A stretch of 64,000 nt of DNA from Rhizobium sp. ACO-34A (GTDB lineage Bacteria; Pseudomonadota; Alphaproteobacteria; Rhizobiales; Rhizobiaceae): NCBI GenBank assembly GCA_002600635.1, contig CP021371.1, forward strand, positions 2,421,001 through 2,485,000, written 5' to 3'. A program made the position numbers and the translations under genes. A model generated the notes under the pieces. It saw only the letters and a program-made list of their open reading frames with translations, was not told the origin of the DNA and searched no databases. Below are positions 1 through 8,388 of the stretch, piece after piece. Position 1 is the stretch's first letter. Each line of letters begins with the position of its first letter.

Positions 1-1
1 G

Positions 2-565
2 GCTGCCATCGAAAAGGCAGGGCCGATCGATGTGCTGGTGAACAATGCCGGCATCGGTGTCGTCGGCGCCTTCGAGGCCACGCCGATGGCGCATGTCCGC
101 AAGGTCTTCGAGACCAACACTTTCGGCGTCATGGCGATGACGCAGGCCGTCATTCCGCAGATGCGCAAGCGCCGGTCCGGCGTGATCGTCAACGTCACCT
201 CGAGCGTGACCCTTGCCGCGATGCCGCTGGCGGCGGCCTATACCGCAAGCAAGCAGGCGATAGAGGGCTTCACCGGGTCACTGGCGCATGAACTGGCCGC
301 CTTCCAAATCCGTGCGAAGCTGGTGGAGCCCGGCTATGCGCCGACGACGCGGTTTGCGGCCAACACCGATATCCCGGTCATCGACCTGATCCCGGAAGCC
401 TATGCCGAATTCGCCGGACCGATCTTTGCCGGCTTCGCCAATCCGCCGTTGACAACGAGGGAAAGCGACGTCGCCGAGGCGATCTGGATGGCTGCCAACG
501 ACACTTCGGACAGGCTGCGTTATCCGGCAGGCGCCGATGCCGTGGCCCTTTCTCGGGTCGCCTGA
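2..565 (+). CDS. Short-chain dehydrogenase/reductase (SDR), 5' end outside window
   Basis: This is the C-terminal part of a classical SDR; the frame is open to the window edge, so the Rossmann glycine motif lies upstream. The NNAG motif, a catalytic Ser in VTSS, and the YTASK (Tyr-x3-Lys) pair are all present, so the visible part looks catalytically intact. Family knowledge predicts an NAD(P)-dependent cytoplasmic oxidoreductase; the substrate cannot be read from the sequence. It converges on the GNAT gene at 648. Subfamily assignment is open. Confidence 0.88.
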   Translation, partial: AAIEKAGPIDVLVNNAGIGVVGAFEATPMAHVRKVFETNTFGVMAMTQAVIPQMRKRRSGVIVNVTSSVTLAAMPLAAAYTASKQAIEGFTGSLAHELAAFQIRAKLVEPGYAPTTRFAANTDIPVIDLIPEAYAEFAGPIFAGFANPPLTTRESDVAEAIWMAANDTSDRLRYPAGADAVALSRVA

Positions 566-597
566 GCTGCGCGGCAGGATATCAAGCGGCCGGCATG

Positions 598-620
598 CCG
601 GAGGTTACTGAAGCCTCCGG
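598..620. terminator. Hairpin between convergent genes
   Basis: A perfect 7-bp inverted repeat (CCGGAGG/CCTCCGG, 9-nt loop) lies between the ends of the SDR and GNAT genes. There is no T-run, so terminator function is inferred from position only. Confidence 0.35.
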
Positions 621-647
621 CCTTGCCGCCGACGGTCCGGCAATCGC

Positions 648-1106
648 TCACCCGAGGGACTTCGCCATCATGAACCGATCGAGGGACTGGCCGTGGCGAT
701 GAACCGTTTCCCGTTCCATCACGACAAATCCCATCCGCTCGAAAAACGGTCGTGCCGTGATGCTGACCTCGGAAAAAAGCCCTGTCAGTCCGCTTGCCCT
801 TGCGTGAGCCTCGACCGCCTCGATGAGCGCCGTTGCAACCCCGCGCCCGCCGAAATTGGGGTGCACGAACATCATGTCGATATGGCCGTGTGCTTCCAGA
901 TCGGTAAAGCCCGCGACAACGCCGCCGATATCCGCAACCCATGTCGGCCTGTCGGCGCGGCGCATCGACCAGTAATTACGGTCGATGCGTGCCCACGCAT
1001 CGATCTGCTCGGGTGTGTAATCCTTCGAAGCCGTTTCGCGGATCGCCCGCAGAAACACGTCGATGACGCTATCGAGATCGTCGGGTCTGTAACGGCGGAC
1101 GAACAT
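648..1106 (-). CDS. GNAT family N-acetyltransferase
   Basis: A 152-residue single-domain GNAT protein. The acetyl-CoA loop is visible as HPNFGGRGVATAL (about residues 81-93), followed by the C-terminal FFERMGF motif typical of small GNATs. Family members transfer acetyl from acetyl-CoA to an amine; the substrate is not predictable here. It is transcribed on its own, convergent with the upstream SDR gene and 116 bp beyond the end of sdaA in the same direction. The start is the ATG that gives a complete first GNAT beta strand. Confidence 0.85.
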   Translation of the reverse strand: MFVRRYRPDDLDSVIDVFLRAIRETASKDYTPEQIDAWARIDRNYWSMRRADRPTWVADIGGVVAGFTDLEAHGHIDMMFVHPNFGGRGVATALIEAVEAHARASGLTGLFSEVSITARPFFERMGFVVMERETVHRHGQSLDRFMMAKSLG

Positions 1107-1203
1107 CGAGCAGCCACTTCGAATGCGGGATTGAAAGAAAGTCGGCTCGCCCGGTATCAGCCGCGCTGACGGGCGGCAAGTCGCGTCCTTGCCAGGTCAG
1201 GCT

Positions 1204-1221
1204 GGCGCCCCTCAGGGCGCC
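1204..1221 (-). terminator. Hairpin just after sdaA
   Basis: A perfect 7-bp stem (GGCGCCC/GGGCGCC) with a CTCA loop lies directly downstream of the sdaA stop on the minus strand. It has no T-tract, so it may be a weak terminator or an mRNA-stabilising stem. Confidence 0.35.
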
Positions 1222-1222
1222 A

Positions 1223-2623
1223 TCAACATTCGACGACGTTGACGGCGAGGCCGCCGAGAGAGGTTTCCTTGTACTTCTCGTTCATGTCGTTGCCGGTCTG
1301 GCGCATGGTCTCGATGGCCGCGTCGAGCGGCACGAAATGCTGGCCGTCGCCCTTGAGCGCCAGCGAAGCGGCGGTGACAGCCTTGACCGCCCCGAGAGCG
1401 TTACGCTCGATGCACGGCACCTGCACAAGGCCGGCAACCGGATCGCAGGTCATGCCGAGATGGTGTTCCAGCGCGATTTCAGCAGCGTTTTCGATCTGCT
1501 CCGGGCTGCCGCCCATGACAGCGGCAAGTCCGGCAGCCGCCATGGCGGATGCCGAGCCCACTTCGCCCTGACAGCCGACTTCGGCGCCCGAGATCGAGGC
1601 ATTGTGCTTGATGATGCCGCCGACGGCAGCGGCCGTCAGCAGGTAGTCGCGAACGCCTTCCTGATCGGCATCGGGATGGAAGTGCAGATAATAGCGGATG
1701 GTTGCCGGGATGACACCGGCCGCACCATTGGTCGGCGCGGTGACGACACGTCCTCCGGCCGCATTCTCCTCGTTGACCGCCATGGCATAGACCGACAGCC
1801 AGTCATTGGCGAGCAAGGGGTTGAGCCGGTTGCTGCGCCATTCCTCCTGCAGCTTGTCGTGGATGGACCTTGCCCGCCGGCGGACGTTGAGCCCGCCCGG
1901 CAGCCTGCCCTCCTGCTTCAGCCCTCGGTCGATGCAGCCGCTCATCGCATCCCAGATCCGGTCGAGGCCGGCATCGAGGCTTGCGCGGTCCATCACCGTT
2001 TCCTCGTTGGCGCGCTTCATCTGGGCGATCGTCAGGCCGGACCCGGCGGCCATGTCGAGCATCTCCCTGGCGGAGGAAAAGGGATAGGGCACCTTGCGGC
2101 CACTGCTGCTCTTCTTGGCCGCCTGCATGGCCGCAAGCTCGGTATCGGTCACGACGAAGCCGCCGCCGATCGAATAATAGACCGTGGTCAGCAGCACGCG
2201 GCCGTCGCGGTCGAGCGCGGAGAAGCGCATGCCGTTGGCATGGCCCGGCAGCGGGGTCTTCTTGTCGAAGACAAGATCGTCCTTGGGCTGGAAGGCATAG
2301 GCCGGATGACCCGGCGGCTGCACCTTGCCGGTCTTTTCAACCTCTTCGATGATCGCATCCATGTGGTCTGGATCGATGCTGTCGGGCGCTTCGCCGGTAA
2401 GACCGATGATGACAGCCCTGCCCGTCCCGTGACCGATGCCGGTATAGGCTAGCGAGCCGTGCAGGCTCACCTTCAGAGCCGCCACATGCGCGCCGTGCGG
2501 CCGCGGCCAGCTATCCGACAGAATGAGGTTGAGGAACCGGTTCGCAGCCGTCATCGGCCCCATTGTATGGGAGCTCGAAGGCCCGACGCCGATCTTGAAA
2601 ACATCGAATACCGAAAGAAACAT
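1223..2623 (-). CDS. sdaA: L-serine ammonia-lyase (L-serine deaminase), iron-sulfur type
   Basis: A 466-residue single-chain enzyme, the usual length for proteobacterial SdaA. The N-terminal serine dehydratase beta domain begins with [15 protein letters not shown]. The alpha domain contains [17 protein letters not shown] and [17 protein letters not shown], which carry the cysteines of the catalytic [4Fe-4S] cluster. It converts L-serine to pyruvate and ammonia in the cytoplasm. It appears monocistronic. The upstream gap has no recognisable riboswitch. Confidence 0.95.
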   Translation of the reverse strand: MFLSVFDVFKIGVGPSSSHTMGPMTAANRFLNLILSDSWPRPHGAHVAALKVSLHGSLAYTGIGHGTGRAVIIGLTGEAPDSIDPDHMDAIIEEVEKTGKVQPPGHPAYAFQPKDDLVFDKKTPLPGHANGMRFSALDRDGRVLLTTVYYSIGGGFVVTDTELAAMQAAKKSSSGRKVPYPFSSAREMLDMAAGSGLTIAQMKRANEETVMDRASLDAGLDRIWDAMSGCIDRGLKQEGRLPGGLNVRRRARSIHDKLQEEWRSNRLNPLLANDWLSVYAMAVNEENAAGGRVVTAPTNGAAGVIPATIRYYLHFHPDADQEGVRDYLLTAAAVGGIIKHNASISGAEVGCQGEVGSASAMAAAGLAAVMGGSPEQIENAAEIALEHHLGMTCDPVAGLVQVPCIERNALGAVKAVTAASLALKGDGQHFVPLDAAIETMRQTGNDMNEKYKETSLGGLAVNVVEC

Positions 2624-2801
2624 GAGATTCCGACCTGCGCACCGGATCCTGAAGCATGCCCGCCGAAGCCGTTATGACCGCGACGAGGTAGAGGGATCAC
2701 CCGATATATAGTGATTCAAGGCTAGAATATCATCGATTGCGAATGCGTCGGCGAACCGACATCGGCTTTCACCGTCGCGACATGGGTGTCGTCTGCCGCA
2801 A

Positions 2802-2834
2802 ATAAAAACAGCGCGGGCTTTTCGACCCGCGCTG
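2802..2834 (-). terminator. Rho-independent terminator of the small ORF at 2861-2962
   Basis: On the minus strand a perfect 9-bp stem (CAGCGCGGG/CCCGCGCTG, 8-nt loop) is followed at once by a TTTTTATTT run. It lies 27 bp past the stop of the 33-codon gene, and no other minus-strand gene is near enough to claim it. Confidence 0.75.
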
Positions 2835-2860
2835 TGAATGAAAACCGGATTTTGTCCGGT

Positions 2861-2962
2861 TCAGATGCTGCCAAAAAGATAAGCAAGGCAGAGAATGCCC
2901 GCAAATCCCATCAATGCACGAAATGTGACGCTCCAGCACGATTTCTGGATACTGTCTTCCAT
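2861..2962 (-). CDS. Putative 33-residue single-span membrane peptide
   Basis: A short reading frame: a polar N-terminus with two basic residues, then one hydrophobic stretch of about 15 residues (ALMGFAGILCLAYLF), ending GSI. The start is chosen for a GGAG Shine-Dalgarno sequence 6 nt upstream of the ATG. A promoter-like pair lies about 70 bp upstream and a strong intrinsic terminator follows, so it forms a complete transcription unit. I do not recognise a family. It could instead be a small RNA with an incidental ORF. Confidence 0.5.
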   Translation of the reverse strand: MEDSIQKSCWSVTFRALMGFAGILCLAYLFGSI

Positions 2963-3029
2963 ATAGGCTCCGATTGTCATCCATGGTTGGCAGAAAGCCG
3001 TCCCCCGACCGCCTTCTTGATGTCGATCT

Positions 3030-3060
3030 ATTAAAGTTTGCAGGGTTTCGCAACTGCAAA
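3030..3060 (-). promoter_or_regulatory. Promoter-like element with dyad before the small peptide gene
   Basis: On the minus strand TTGCAG and TTTAAT are 18 bp apart. The -35 region is part of a perfect 7-bp inverted repeat (TTTGCAG, 10-nt gap, CTGCAAA; 3037-3043 and 3054-3060). Assignment rests only on sequence shape and on position upstream of the 2962 start. Confidence 0.35.
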
Positions 3061-3269
3061 AAAGGCAAAACAAAGGCGGGTTTCGCACTCCAGCCATGCG
3101 CAAGCTGCATGGTTTTCTGAAATATCAATGGCTTGGCGCTACGTTCACCGGGTCACGCCAATGAGCCGGCTGTCATATTTTTGTCAAAAGCCCTGCCGTT
3201 TGGCGCCGGCCTTGTGGAATTTTGCGTGTTGAGCTTAAAACATCTCGTGGAATCGACCGGAGCCTTGCG

Positions 3270-3962
3270 ATGACCCTTGCCGATTATTGCGCCCTTATCC
3301 TCTTCGCCAGCCTCTGGGTCGGCTATTCCTGGATTACCGGTCAGGCACGCATCCTGTCGCGCAGCAGCCTCACCCAGGTCATGGCGGATCGCCGCCGCGC
3401 CTGGATCATGAATTCGCTGAAGCGCGACCTGAAGATGATCGATACGCAGATCCTTGCCGGACTGCAGAACGGAACGGCCTTCTTCGCCTCGACCTCGATC
3501 CTCGCGATCGGCGGCTGTTTTGCCCTTCTCGGCCAGACGGACAAGGTGGATTCGGTACTTAAGGACCTGCCCTTCGTGCTTCCCGGCGGGCGCACCACCT
3601 TCGAGATCAAGGTCTTCGTGCTGACCGCGATCTTCGGCTATTCCTTCTTCAAGTTCGGCTGGTCGTACCGGCTGTTCAACTACTGTACCATTCTCTTCGG
3701 TGGACTGCCGATGTCGGAGGAGACGCGGCGGGATCCGGAGACGGCACAAAAGGCGGCCGAAATCGCCATCCGCATGAACATCATTGCCGCAAGCCATTTC
3801 AATGCAGGTCTGCGCGCACTTTTCATGTCGATCGGCTATCTCGGCTGGTTCGCCAGCCCCTATCTCTTCATGGTGACGTCGACGATCGTCTTCATCGTAC
3901 TTATCCGCAGGCAATTCTTCTCCGAGGCGCGGCTTGCGCTTCTGCACGAGGCCGTGCCATGA
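3270..3962 (+). CDS. DUF599 family membrane protein
   Basis: A 230-residue protein with an N-terminal transmembrane helix (about 5-25), a central pair of hydrophobic segments (about 60-80 and 110-135) and a C-terminal span (about 195-215). The MNSLKRDLKMIDTQIL stretch and the overall layout match the DUF599 family, whose function is unknown. I start at 3270 because a GGAG lies 9 nt before that ATG; a TTG 48 bp upstream would add an unlikely basic leader. It lies 79 bp upstream of the DUF1624 gene and probably shares its transcript. The 300 bp before it hold only the small gene's promoter. Confidence 0.8.
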   Translation: MTLADYCALILFASLWVGYSWITGQARILSRSSLTQVMADRRRAWIMNSLKRDLKMIDTQILAGLQNGTAFFASTSILAIGGCFALLGQTDKVDSVLKDLPFVLPGGRTTFEIKVFVLTAIFGYSFFKFGWSYRLFNYCTILFGGLPMSEETRRDPETAQKAAEIAIRMNIIAASHFNAGLRALFMSIGYLGWFASPYLFMVTSTIVFIVLIRRQFFSEARLALLHEAVP

Positions 3963-4041
3963 AAAGGCCGCCTTTGACGTCTCTGCCATGCGGACGCCCC
4001 TGCCGTTCGCCGGGGGTGGTTCACCAACAAAGGGATTGACA

Positions 4042-5010
4042 GTGCAGCCCTCCTCCGAGCGCAGAGAAGAAGCCTCGGCGCATCCACGTATCGGCGCGCT
4101 CGACGCTGCCCGCGGACTGGCGCTGATCGCCATGGCCACCTACCATTTCAGCTGGGACCTCGAATTCTTCGGCTATCTGGATCCAGGAACCTCGACGCAC
4201 GGACCGCTGAAGATCTATGCGCGCTGCATCGCATCAAGCTTCCTGTTCCTGGCCGGCTTCAGCCTCGTTCTGGCGCAGTATCCCGAACTGCGGCTGAAGT
4301 CCTTTCTGAAACGCCTTGGCATCATCGTCGCGGCGGCACTTGCGATCACGGCCGCGACCGCAATCGCCATGCCGGACGGGCTGATCTTCTTCGGAATCCT
4401 TCATAGTATCGCGGCCGCAAGCCTGCTCGGCCTGCTTTTCCTGAGAGCACCGCCGCTCCTGACGATAGCCGTTGCGGCCGTCATCATCGCCCTGCCGGTT
4501 TATTACCAGTCGGAAGCCTTCGACGCCCCGTGGCTGCTGTTCCTCGGGCTTTCGCAGCACCTGCCGCGGTCCAACGACTATGTGCCTATGCTTCCCTGGA
4601 GCGGCGCCCTGTTGCTGGGCGTCGCCACCGCCCGCATCGCCCATTCCCGAGGCTGGCTGAATGCGCTGGCACGCCTTCCCGAAGGCCCCCGCTGGCTGCG
4701 CTGGGGCGGCCGGCACAGCCTGATCGTCTATCTGATCCACCAACCGGTGCTGATTGCCGTCGTCTATTTGATGTCGATCATGGCGCCGTCCCAGGAACCT
4801 GATCCTATACAGTCATACCTGATGAGCTGTCAGACGGCATGCCAGACGGAAGGAAGCGAAGCGGGACTATGCACCCGTTTCTGCTCCTGCACGCTGGACC
4901 GTCTGCAGGAACAGTCACTGCTGGCACCGCTCCAGTCCGGCGCAATCTTGCCGGACAAGGATGAGCGGATATTGAAGCTCGCGCGTGAATGTTCAGCCAT
5001 CAGTCAATGA
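4042..5010 (+). CDS. DUF1624 (heparan-alpha-glucosaminide N-acetyltransferase-like) membrane protein with Cys-rich tail
   Basis: About 322 residues with at least six hydrophobic spans. The first span carries RIGALDAARGLALIAM and the YHFSWDLEFFGYL segment typical of DUF1624/HGSNAT-like membrane acyltransferases; the YLIHQPVL motif closes the core. These families move acyl groups across or at the inner membrane; the acceptor here is unknown. A soluble tail after the last span has five cysteines spaced C-x3-C-x9-C-x3-C-x-C plus one near the end. The GTG start at 4042 is chosen for AAGGGA upstream; an ATG at 3988 is the alternative. Confidence 0.78.
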   Translation: MQPSSERREEASAHPRIGALDAARGLALIAMATYHFSWDLEFFGYLDPGTSTHGPLKIYARCIASSFLFLAGFSLVLAQYPELRLKSFLKRLGIIVAAALAITAATAIAMPDGLIFFGILHSIAAASLLGLLFLRAPPLLTIAVAAVIIALPVYYQSEAFDAPWLLFLGLSQHLPRSNDYVPMLPWSGALLLGVATARIAHSRGWLNALARLPEGPRWLRWGGRHSLIVYLIHQPVLIAVVYLMSIMAPSQEPDPIQSYLMSCQTACQTEGSEAGLCTRFCSCTLDRLQEQSLLAPLQSGAILPDKDERILKLARECSAISQ

Positions 5011-5022
5011 CAGGATCTGATC

Positions 5023-5499
5023 ATGAATGCCTATAGGTTAAAGCCGCTGCGGTATCCCTGGCCGCCGGTCGTTTATGTCCTGGCCATGGCAGTGGCCTTC
5101 CTCGCCGACCGCTATGTCGGGATACTTCCGCCGGCGCGCGGCGATGGCTATTTCTTCATCGTTGCCGGTGGATTGCTGGTGGCCGTCGCGGTCGCGCTCG
5201 ATCTCTGGGCGGTGAAAACCCTGCTGGATTGCCACACTGCCGTCCTGCCGAACCGTTGCGCCCAGCGACTGGTGACGACCGGTCCGTTCCGCTTCACGCG
5301 TAATCCGATCTATCTCGGCTACACGCTTCTGACGGTGGCGTTTGGCCTGCTGACCGGCAATGCATGGTTTTTCATTGCCGGCCTGACGGCGGCGGCGCTG
5401 ACGACGATGGTCGCCATCCGTTGCGAGGAAATGCATCTGCTGGCGCGCTTTGGCGCCGATTTCGAGCACTACTGCCAGCACACGCGGCGCTGGATCTGA
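5023..5499 (+). CDS. Isoprenylcysteine carboxyl methyltransferase-like (ICMT/PEMT) membrane protein
   Basis: A 158-residue protein with about four hydrophobic spans and the family core: TTGPFRFTRNPIYLGY (about 86-101) followed by RCEEMHLLARFGADFEHYC near the C-terminus. This half binds S-adenosylmethionine and the acceptor in ICMT-fold methyltransferases. Bacterial members methylate varied small or lipid substrates, so no substrate is proposed. It begins 12 bp after the DUF1624 stop, so the DUF599, DUF1624 and ICMT genes probably form one operon. Confidence 0.8.
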   Translation: MNAYRLKPLRYPWPPVVYVLAMAVAFLADRYVGILPPARGDGYFFIVAGGLLVAVAVALDLWAVKTLLDCHTAVLPNRCAQRLVTTGPFRFTRNPIYLGYTLLTVAFGLLTGNAWFFIAGLTAAALTTMVAIRCEEMHLLARFGADFEHYCQHTRRWI

Positions 5500-5519
5500 G
5501 TAGCTGACCCGAGCCGGGC

Positions 5520-5539
5520 GCTGCGCGGGGTCGCGCAGC
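5520..5539. terminator. Hairpin between convergent ICMT-like and MerR genes
   Basis: A perfect 7-bp stem (GCTGCGC/GCGCAGC, 6-nt loop) lies in the 48-bp gap between two converging genes. TCTTCCC follows on the plus strand, a poor T-tract, so function is likely but not certain. Confidence 0.45.
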
Positions 5540-5547
5540 TCTTCCCG

Positions 5548-5934
5548 TCAGGTGCCGACGCCGATCTCCACGAGGCGTGTCAGACAGGCTTCTTCGGCAT
5601 TATCCAGTTCCGCCAGCGTCTCATCGATGTCACGACGCTTCTGACGAAGTTCCTCGCGTTTCTCGTCGATGCGCTTCATCATCAGCTTCAGCTGGCCGAT
5701 CTCGCCCGGCGGTTCCTTGTAGACGTGGATAACTTCGCGGATTTCGGCTATGGTGAAGCCGATCCGGCGTCCGCGAAGGATTTCTTGCAGCAGTCGTCGG
5801 TCGGCTGCGCGGTAAAGACGCGTACGGCCACGACGTTCCGGATGGATCAAGCCTTCGTCTTCATAGAAGCGAAGTGTCCGGGTCGAGACGCCGAATTCAC
5901 GCGTCAATTCTGTTATACTGTAATACTTCTTCAC
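5548..5934 (-). CDS. MerR family transcriptional regulator
   Basis: A 128-residue MerR-type activator/repressor. The winged-helix N-terminus is YSITELTREFGVSTRTLRFYEDEGLI (about 5-30), then the RRGRTRLYRAADRRLL wing. A dimerisation coiled coil runs from about 75 to 118 (KLMMKRIDEKREELRQKRRDI). It lacks the metal-binding Cys cluster of MerR/CueR, so a metal effector is unlikely. The DNA-binding half and the operator resemble LiuR-type regulators of branched-chain amino acid breakdown, but no liu gene is in this window. The operator next to its own promoter points to autoregulation. Confidence 0.85.
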   Translation of the reverse strand: MKKYYSITELTREFGVSTRTLRFYEDEGLIHPERRGRTRLYRAADRRLLQEILRGRRIGFTIAEIREVIHVYKEPPGEIGQLKLMMKRIDEKREELRQKRRDIDETLAELDNAEEACLTRLVEIGVGT

Positions 5935-5940
5935 AACCGT

Positions 5941-5990
5941 ACCGTTTCATTAGGGAAACGGTATAATATTGACTTTTACGTACAAGTCAA
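5941..5990 (-). promoter_or_regulatory. MerR promoter with spacer dyad and second inverted repeat
   Basis: On the minus strand -35 TTGACT (5985-5990) and -10 TATTAT (5963-5968) are 16 bp apart. A dyad with half-sites TTGACTT and AAGTCAA around a central TACGTA (5969-5990) covers the -35 and fills the spacer, the position where MerR proteins bind. A second perfect 8-bp repeat (ACCGTTTC, 6 nt, GAAACGGT; 5941-5962) covers the region just past the -10. Confidence 0.7.
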
Positions 5991-6000
5991 TTTTGCCGTT

Positions 6001-7416
6001 TCAGCTCGACATGAACCACCATGTAGCGAGGCCGAGGAACGAGAAGAATCCTGTCGTATCGGTAATGGCGGTGACGAAGACGGCAGACGAAACCGCGGGG
6101 TCCGCGCCGGTGCGATGCAGAAGCAGCGGGATGGTGATCCCGGCCATTGCGGCCGCGAACATGTTGATCAGCATGGCCGTGGTGATCAGTCCGCCGATCG
6201 AGGCGTCGTGGAACCAGAAACCCGCCACGACGCCGACGAGACAGCCGAACAGGACGCCGTTGATGAGGCCGACACCGGCCTCGCGTCGCGCCACGCGCCA
6301 TGCGTTGTGGATATCGAGGTTACGGGTCGCAAGCGCCCTCACCGTCACGGTCATCGTCTGAGAGCCGGCATTGCCGCCCATGCCGGCGACGATCGGCATG
6401 AGGATCGCGAGCGCCACCACCTGCTCGATGGTTGCCTCGAAGAGCGAGATGACGGAGGCCGAGACAAAGGCGGTGAAGAGGTTGACGGCAAGCCATGGCA
6501 CCCGCGAACGGGAGGTTTCCACGACGCTGTCCGACAGCTCTTCGTCGCCGACGCCGCCGAGGCGCATCAGGTCTTCTTCCGCCTCTTCCTGGATGACGTC
6601 GACGACGTCATCGATGGTCAGGATACCGACCAGCCGCTCGTTCTCGTCGACGACGGCGGCCGAGAGAAGGTCGTACTGCTCGAAGAGCTGGGAGGCCTCT
6701 TCCTGGTCCATTTCGGCCGGAATCGAATGCGTGGTCTCGCGCATGATCATTTCGATCTTCACCTGCCGCTTGGTGCGCAGGATCCGGTCGAGATCGACCG
6801 TGCCGAGCAGCTTGAAGGTGGGGTCGATGACGAAGATCTGGGTGAAGCTTTCCGGCAGGTCCTCTTCGTCGCGCATGTAGTCGATCGTCTGACCGACCGT
6901 CCAGAACGGCGGGACGGCGACGAATTCCGTCTGCATGCGCCGACCGGCCGAGCTTTCCGGATAGTCGAGGGCCCGGCGCAGGCGCACCCGTTCGGTAAAC
7001 GGCAGTTGCGCAAGGATCTCTTCCCGATCCTCGTGGTCGAGGTCTTCGAGAATGTAGACGGCGTCGTCCGAATCGAGATCGCCGATCGCCGCGGCGATCT
7101 GGGCGTTCGGGAGGTGTTCGACGATCTGCAGACGGATGCCTTCGTCCACCTCGGTCAGCGCCGTCAGGTCGAAGTCGTCGCCGAGCAGCCGAACCAGCGC
7201 GATACGCTGGTCGGGCTGGATCGCCTCGATCAGGTCGCCGAGTTCGGATTCGTGCAGGCGCGCAACATGCTGACGGAGGAAGAGAAGATCGCGGTCGGCA
7301 ATCGCTGCCCCGACCATCGCAAGGAAATCGGAACGGATCGAGCCGTCTTCCGCATAGATGTCGGCCGCGTCGTCCTGAGAGGAACGGATGCGGGTTTCTT
7401 CACCGGTCTCCGTCAT
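6001..7416 (-). CDS. mgtE: Magnesium transporter MgtE
   Basis: A 471-residue inner-membrane Mg2+ channel. It has the acidic superhelical N domain (about 50-150), two CBS domains (about 150-275) and five C-terminal transmembrane helices from about 300. GNAGSQTMTVTVRALA and IPLLLHRTGADPA are signature segments of the MgtE pore. The cytoplasmic acidic N and CBS domains sense intracellular Mg2+ and gate the pore in characterised members. It is monocistronic. I saw no ykoK-type Mg2+ riboswitch upstream. Confidence 0.95.
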   Translation of the reverse strand: MTETGEETRIRSSQDDAADIYAEDGSIRSDFLAMVGAAIADRDLLFLRQHVARLHESELGDLIEAIQPDQRIALVRLLGDDFDLTALTEVDEGIRLQIVEHLPNAQIAAAIGDLDSDDAVYILEDLDHEDREEILAQLPFTERVRLRRALDYPESSAGRRMQTEFVAVPPFWTVGQTIDYMRDEEDLPESFTQIFVIDPTFKLLGTVDLDRILRTKRQVKIEMIMRETTHSIPAEMDQEEASQLFEQYDLLSAAVVDENERLVGILTIDDVVDVIQEEAEEDLMRLGGVGDEELSDSVVETSRSRVPWLAVNLFTAFVSASVISLFEATIEQVVALAILMPIVAGMGGNAGSQTMTVTVRALATRNLDIHNAWRVARREAGVGLINGVLFGCLVGVVAGFWFHDASIGGLITTAMLINMFAAAMAGITIPLLLHRTGADPAVSSAVFVTAITDTTGFFSFLGLATWWFMSS

Positions 7417-7651
7417 CTTAGCGCCCCCGTCTCGTTCTGCTGGCTTTATGCGGCTTTCCGGCCGACAAGGAGAATGGCGTCAAAAAACGCTTTGTCAACA
7501 ATTGCATAGGCGCACCCGCCGGTGAACTGTGCAAATGCGAACGCTTCCTGCTAACCTATCTCCCGGAAGAGGTCCAGCAGTCATCGGGCAGAGGCTCCGA
7601 CGATCCCGGAAATGGGCCCGACCCTGCCCTTTTAGCAAGGAAATACAAAGT

Positions 7652-8146
7652 ATGAGCATTCGCCCGATCGTTCGTTTTCCCGACCCTCGGCTGAAGGTTC
7701 CCTGCTTGCCGGTCACGGTCTTCGACGGGGCATTGAAGCAACTGGCCGACGACCTCTTCGACACGATGAAAGCGGCTCCGGGAGTCGGCATCACCGCTGC
7801 GCACATCGGGGAGACGCTTCGCCTCGTGGTGCTCGACCTGCCGCAGCTCGGCGGGCGCTGTGACTATGCCAACCCGGAAATCCTGTGGTCTTCTCCCGAA
7901 ACCATGGAGCATGAGGAAGGCAGCGTCTCGATGCCTGGCGCCATGGAAACGGTCACGCGCCCGAAGACCGTCGACCTGCAATATGATGACCTTGAGGGCG
8001 TCAGCCACAAGGTCAGGCTGGAAGGTTTTGCCGCGATCTGCATGCAGCATGAAATCGACCAGCTCGACGGCATTTTCTGGCTTCAGCGTCTCTCCCGGCT
8101 GAAGCGCGAACGTGTCGTGAAGAAGTGGGAGAAAAGTCAGGCCTGA
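7652..8146 (+). CDS. Peptide deformylase-like protein with substituted metal ligands
   Basis: A 164-residue protein with all three deformylase blocks in order, but each is altered. Motif I is GVGITAAHIG (44-53), with His51 where Gln is expected. Motif II is EGSVS (89-93), with Ser91 replacing the metal-binding Cys. Motif III is QHEIDQLDG (132-140), keeping His133 and catalytic Glu134 but with Gln137 in place of the third ligand His. True enzymes remove the formyl group from new proteins using Fe2+ or Zn2+; this copy can hardly bind metal that way. The ATG is preceded by AAGGA. It stands alone between mgtE and a BON gene. Confidence 0.85.
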   Translation: MSIRPIVRFPDPRLKVPCLPVTVFDGALKQLADDLFDTMKAAPGVGITAAHIGETLRLVVLDLPQLGGRCDYANPEILWSSPETMEHEEGSVSMPGAMETVTRPKTVDLQYDDLEGVSHKVRLEGFAAICMQHEIDQLDGIFWLQRLSRLKRERVVKKWEKSQA

Positions 8147-8388
8147 TTCTCTGAGCAAAGATCGAACCGAAAGCCGGTTTGGACGTTTGAGGTGAGATCG
8201 GCCGCCAGGGAGGAGCATCGCTGGCAATTGGGCGGCGCATCCCCGAACCCAAGCCTTCGGGCACGCCGCATCTTCGGAAAAGCTTGAAAATGATCCGCAT
8301 TTCCTGCACCTTTTCCCATATTCAGGCCCAAGATGCGGCGCGCAGTACACCTATCCTGATCGAGTTTTGACCCCAAGGGGAGAACTTC

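Noticed and set aside
2624..2800. Riboswitch upstream of sdaA
   Set aside because: No tandem glycine-aptamer-like pattern or other recognisable conserved core; only weak, unpaired sequence.
5725..7509. 594-codon plus-strand frame opposite mgtE and part of the MerR gene
   Set aside because: Shadow of mgtE; it runs across the MerR promoter and two real genes and shows no recognisable domain.
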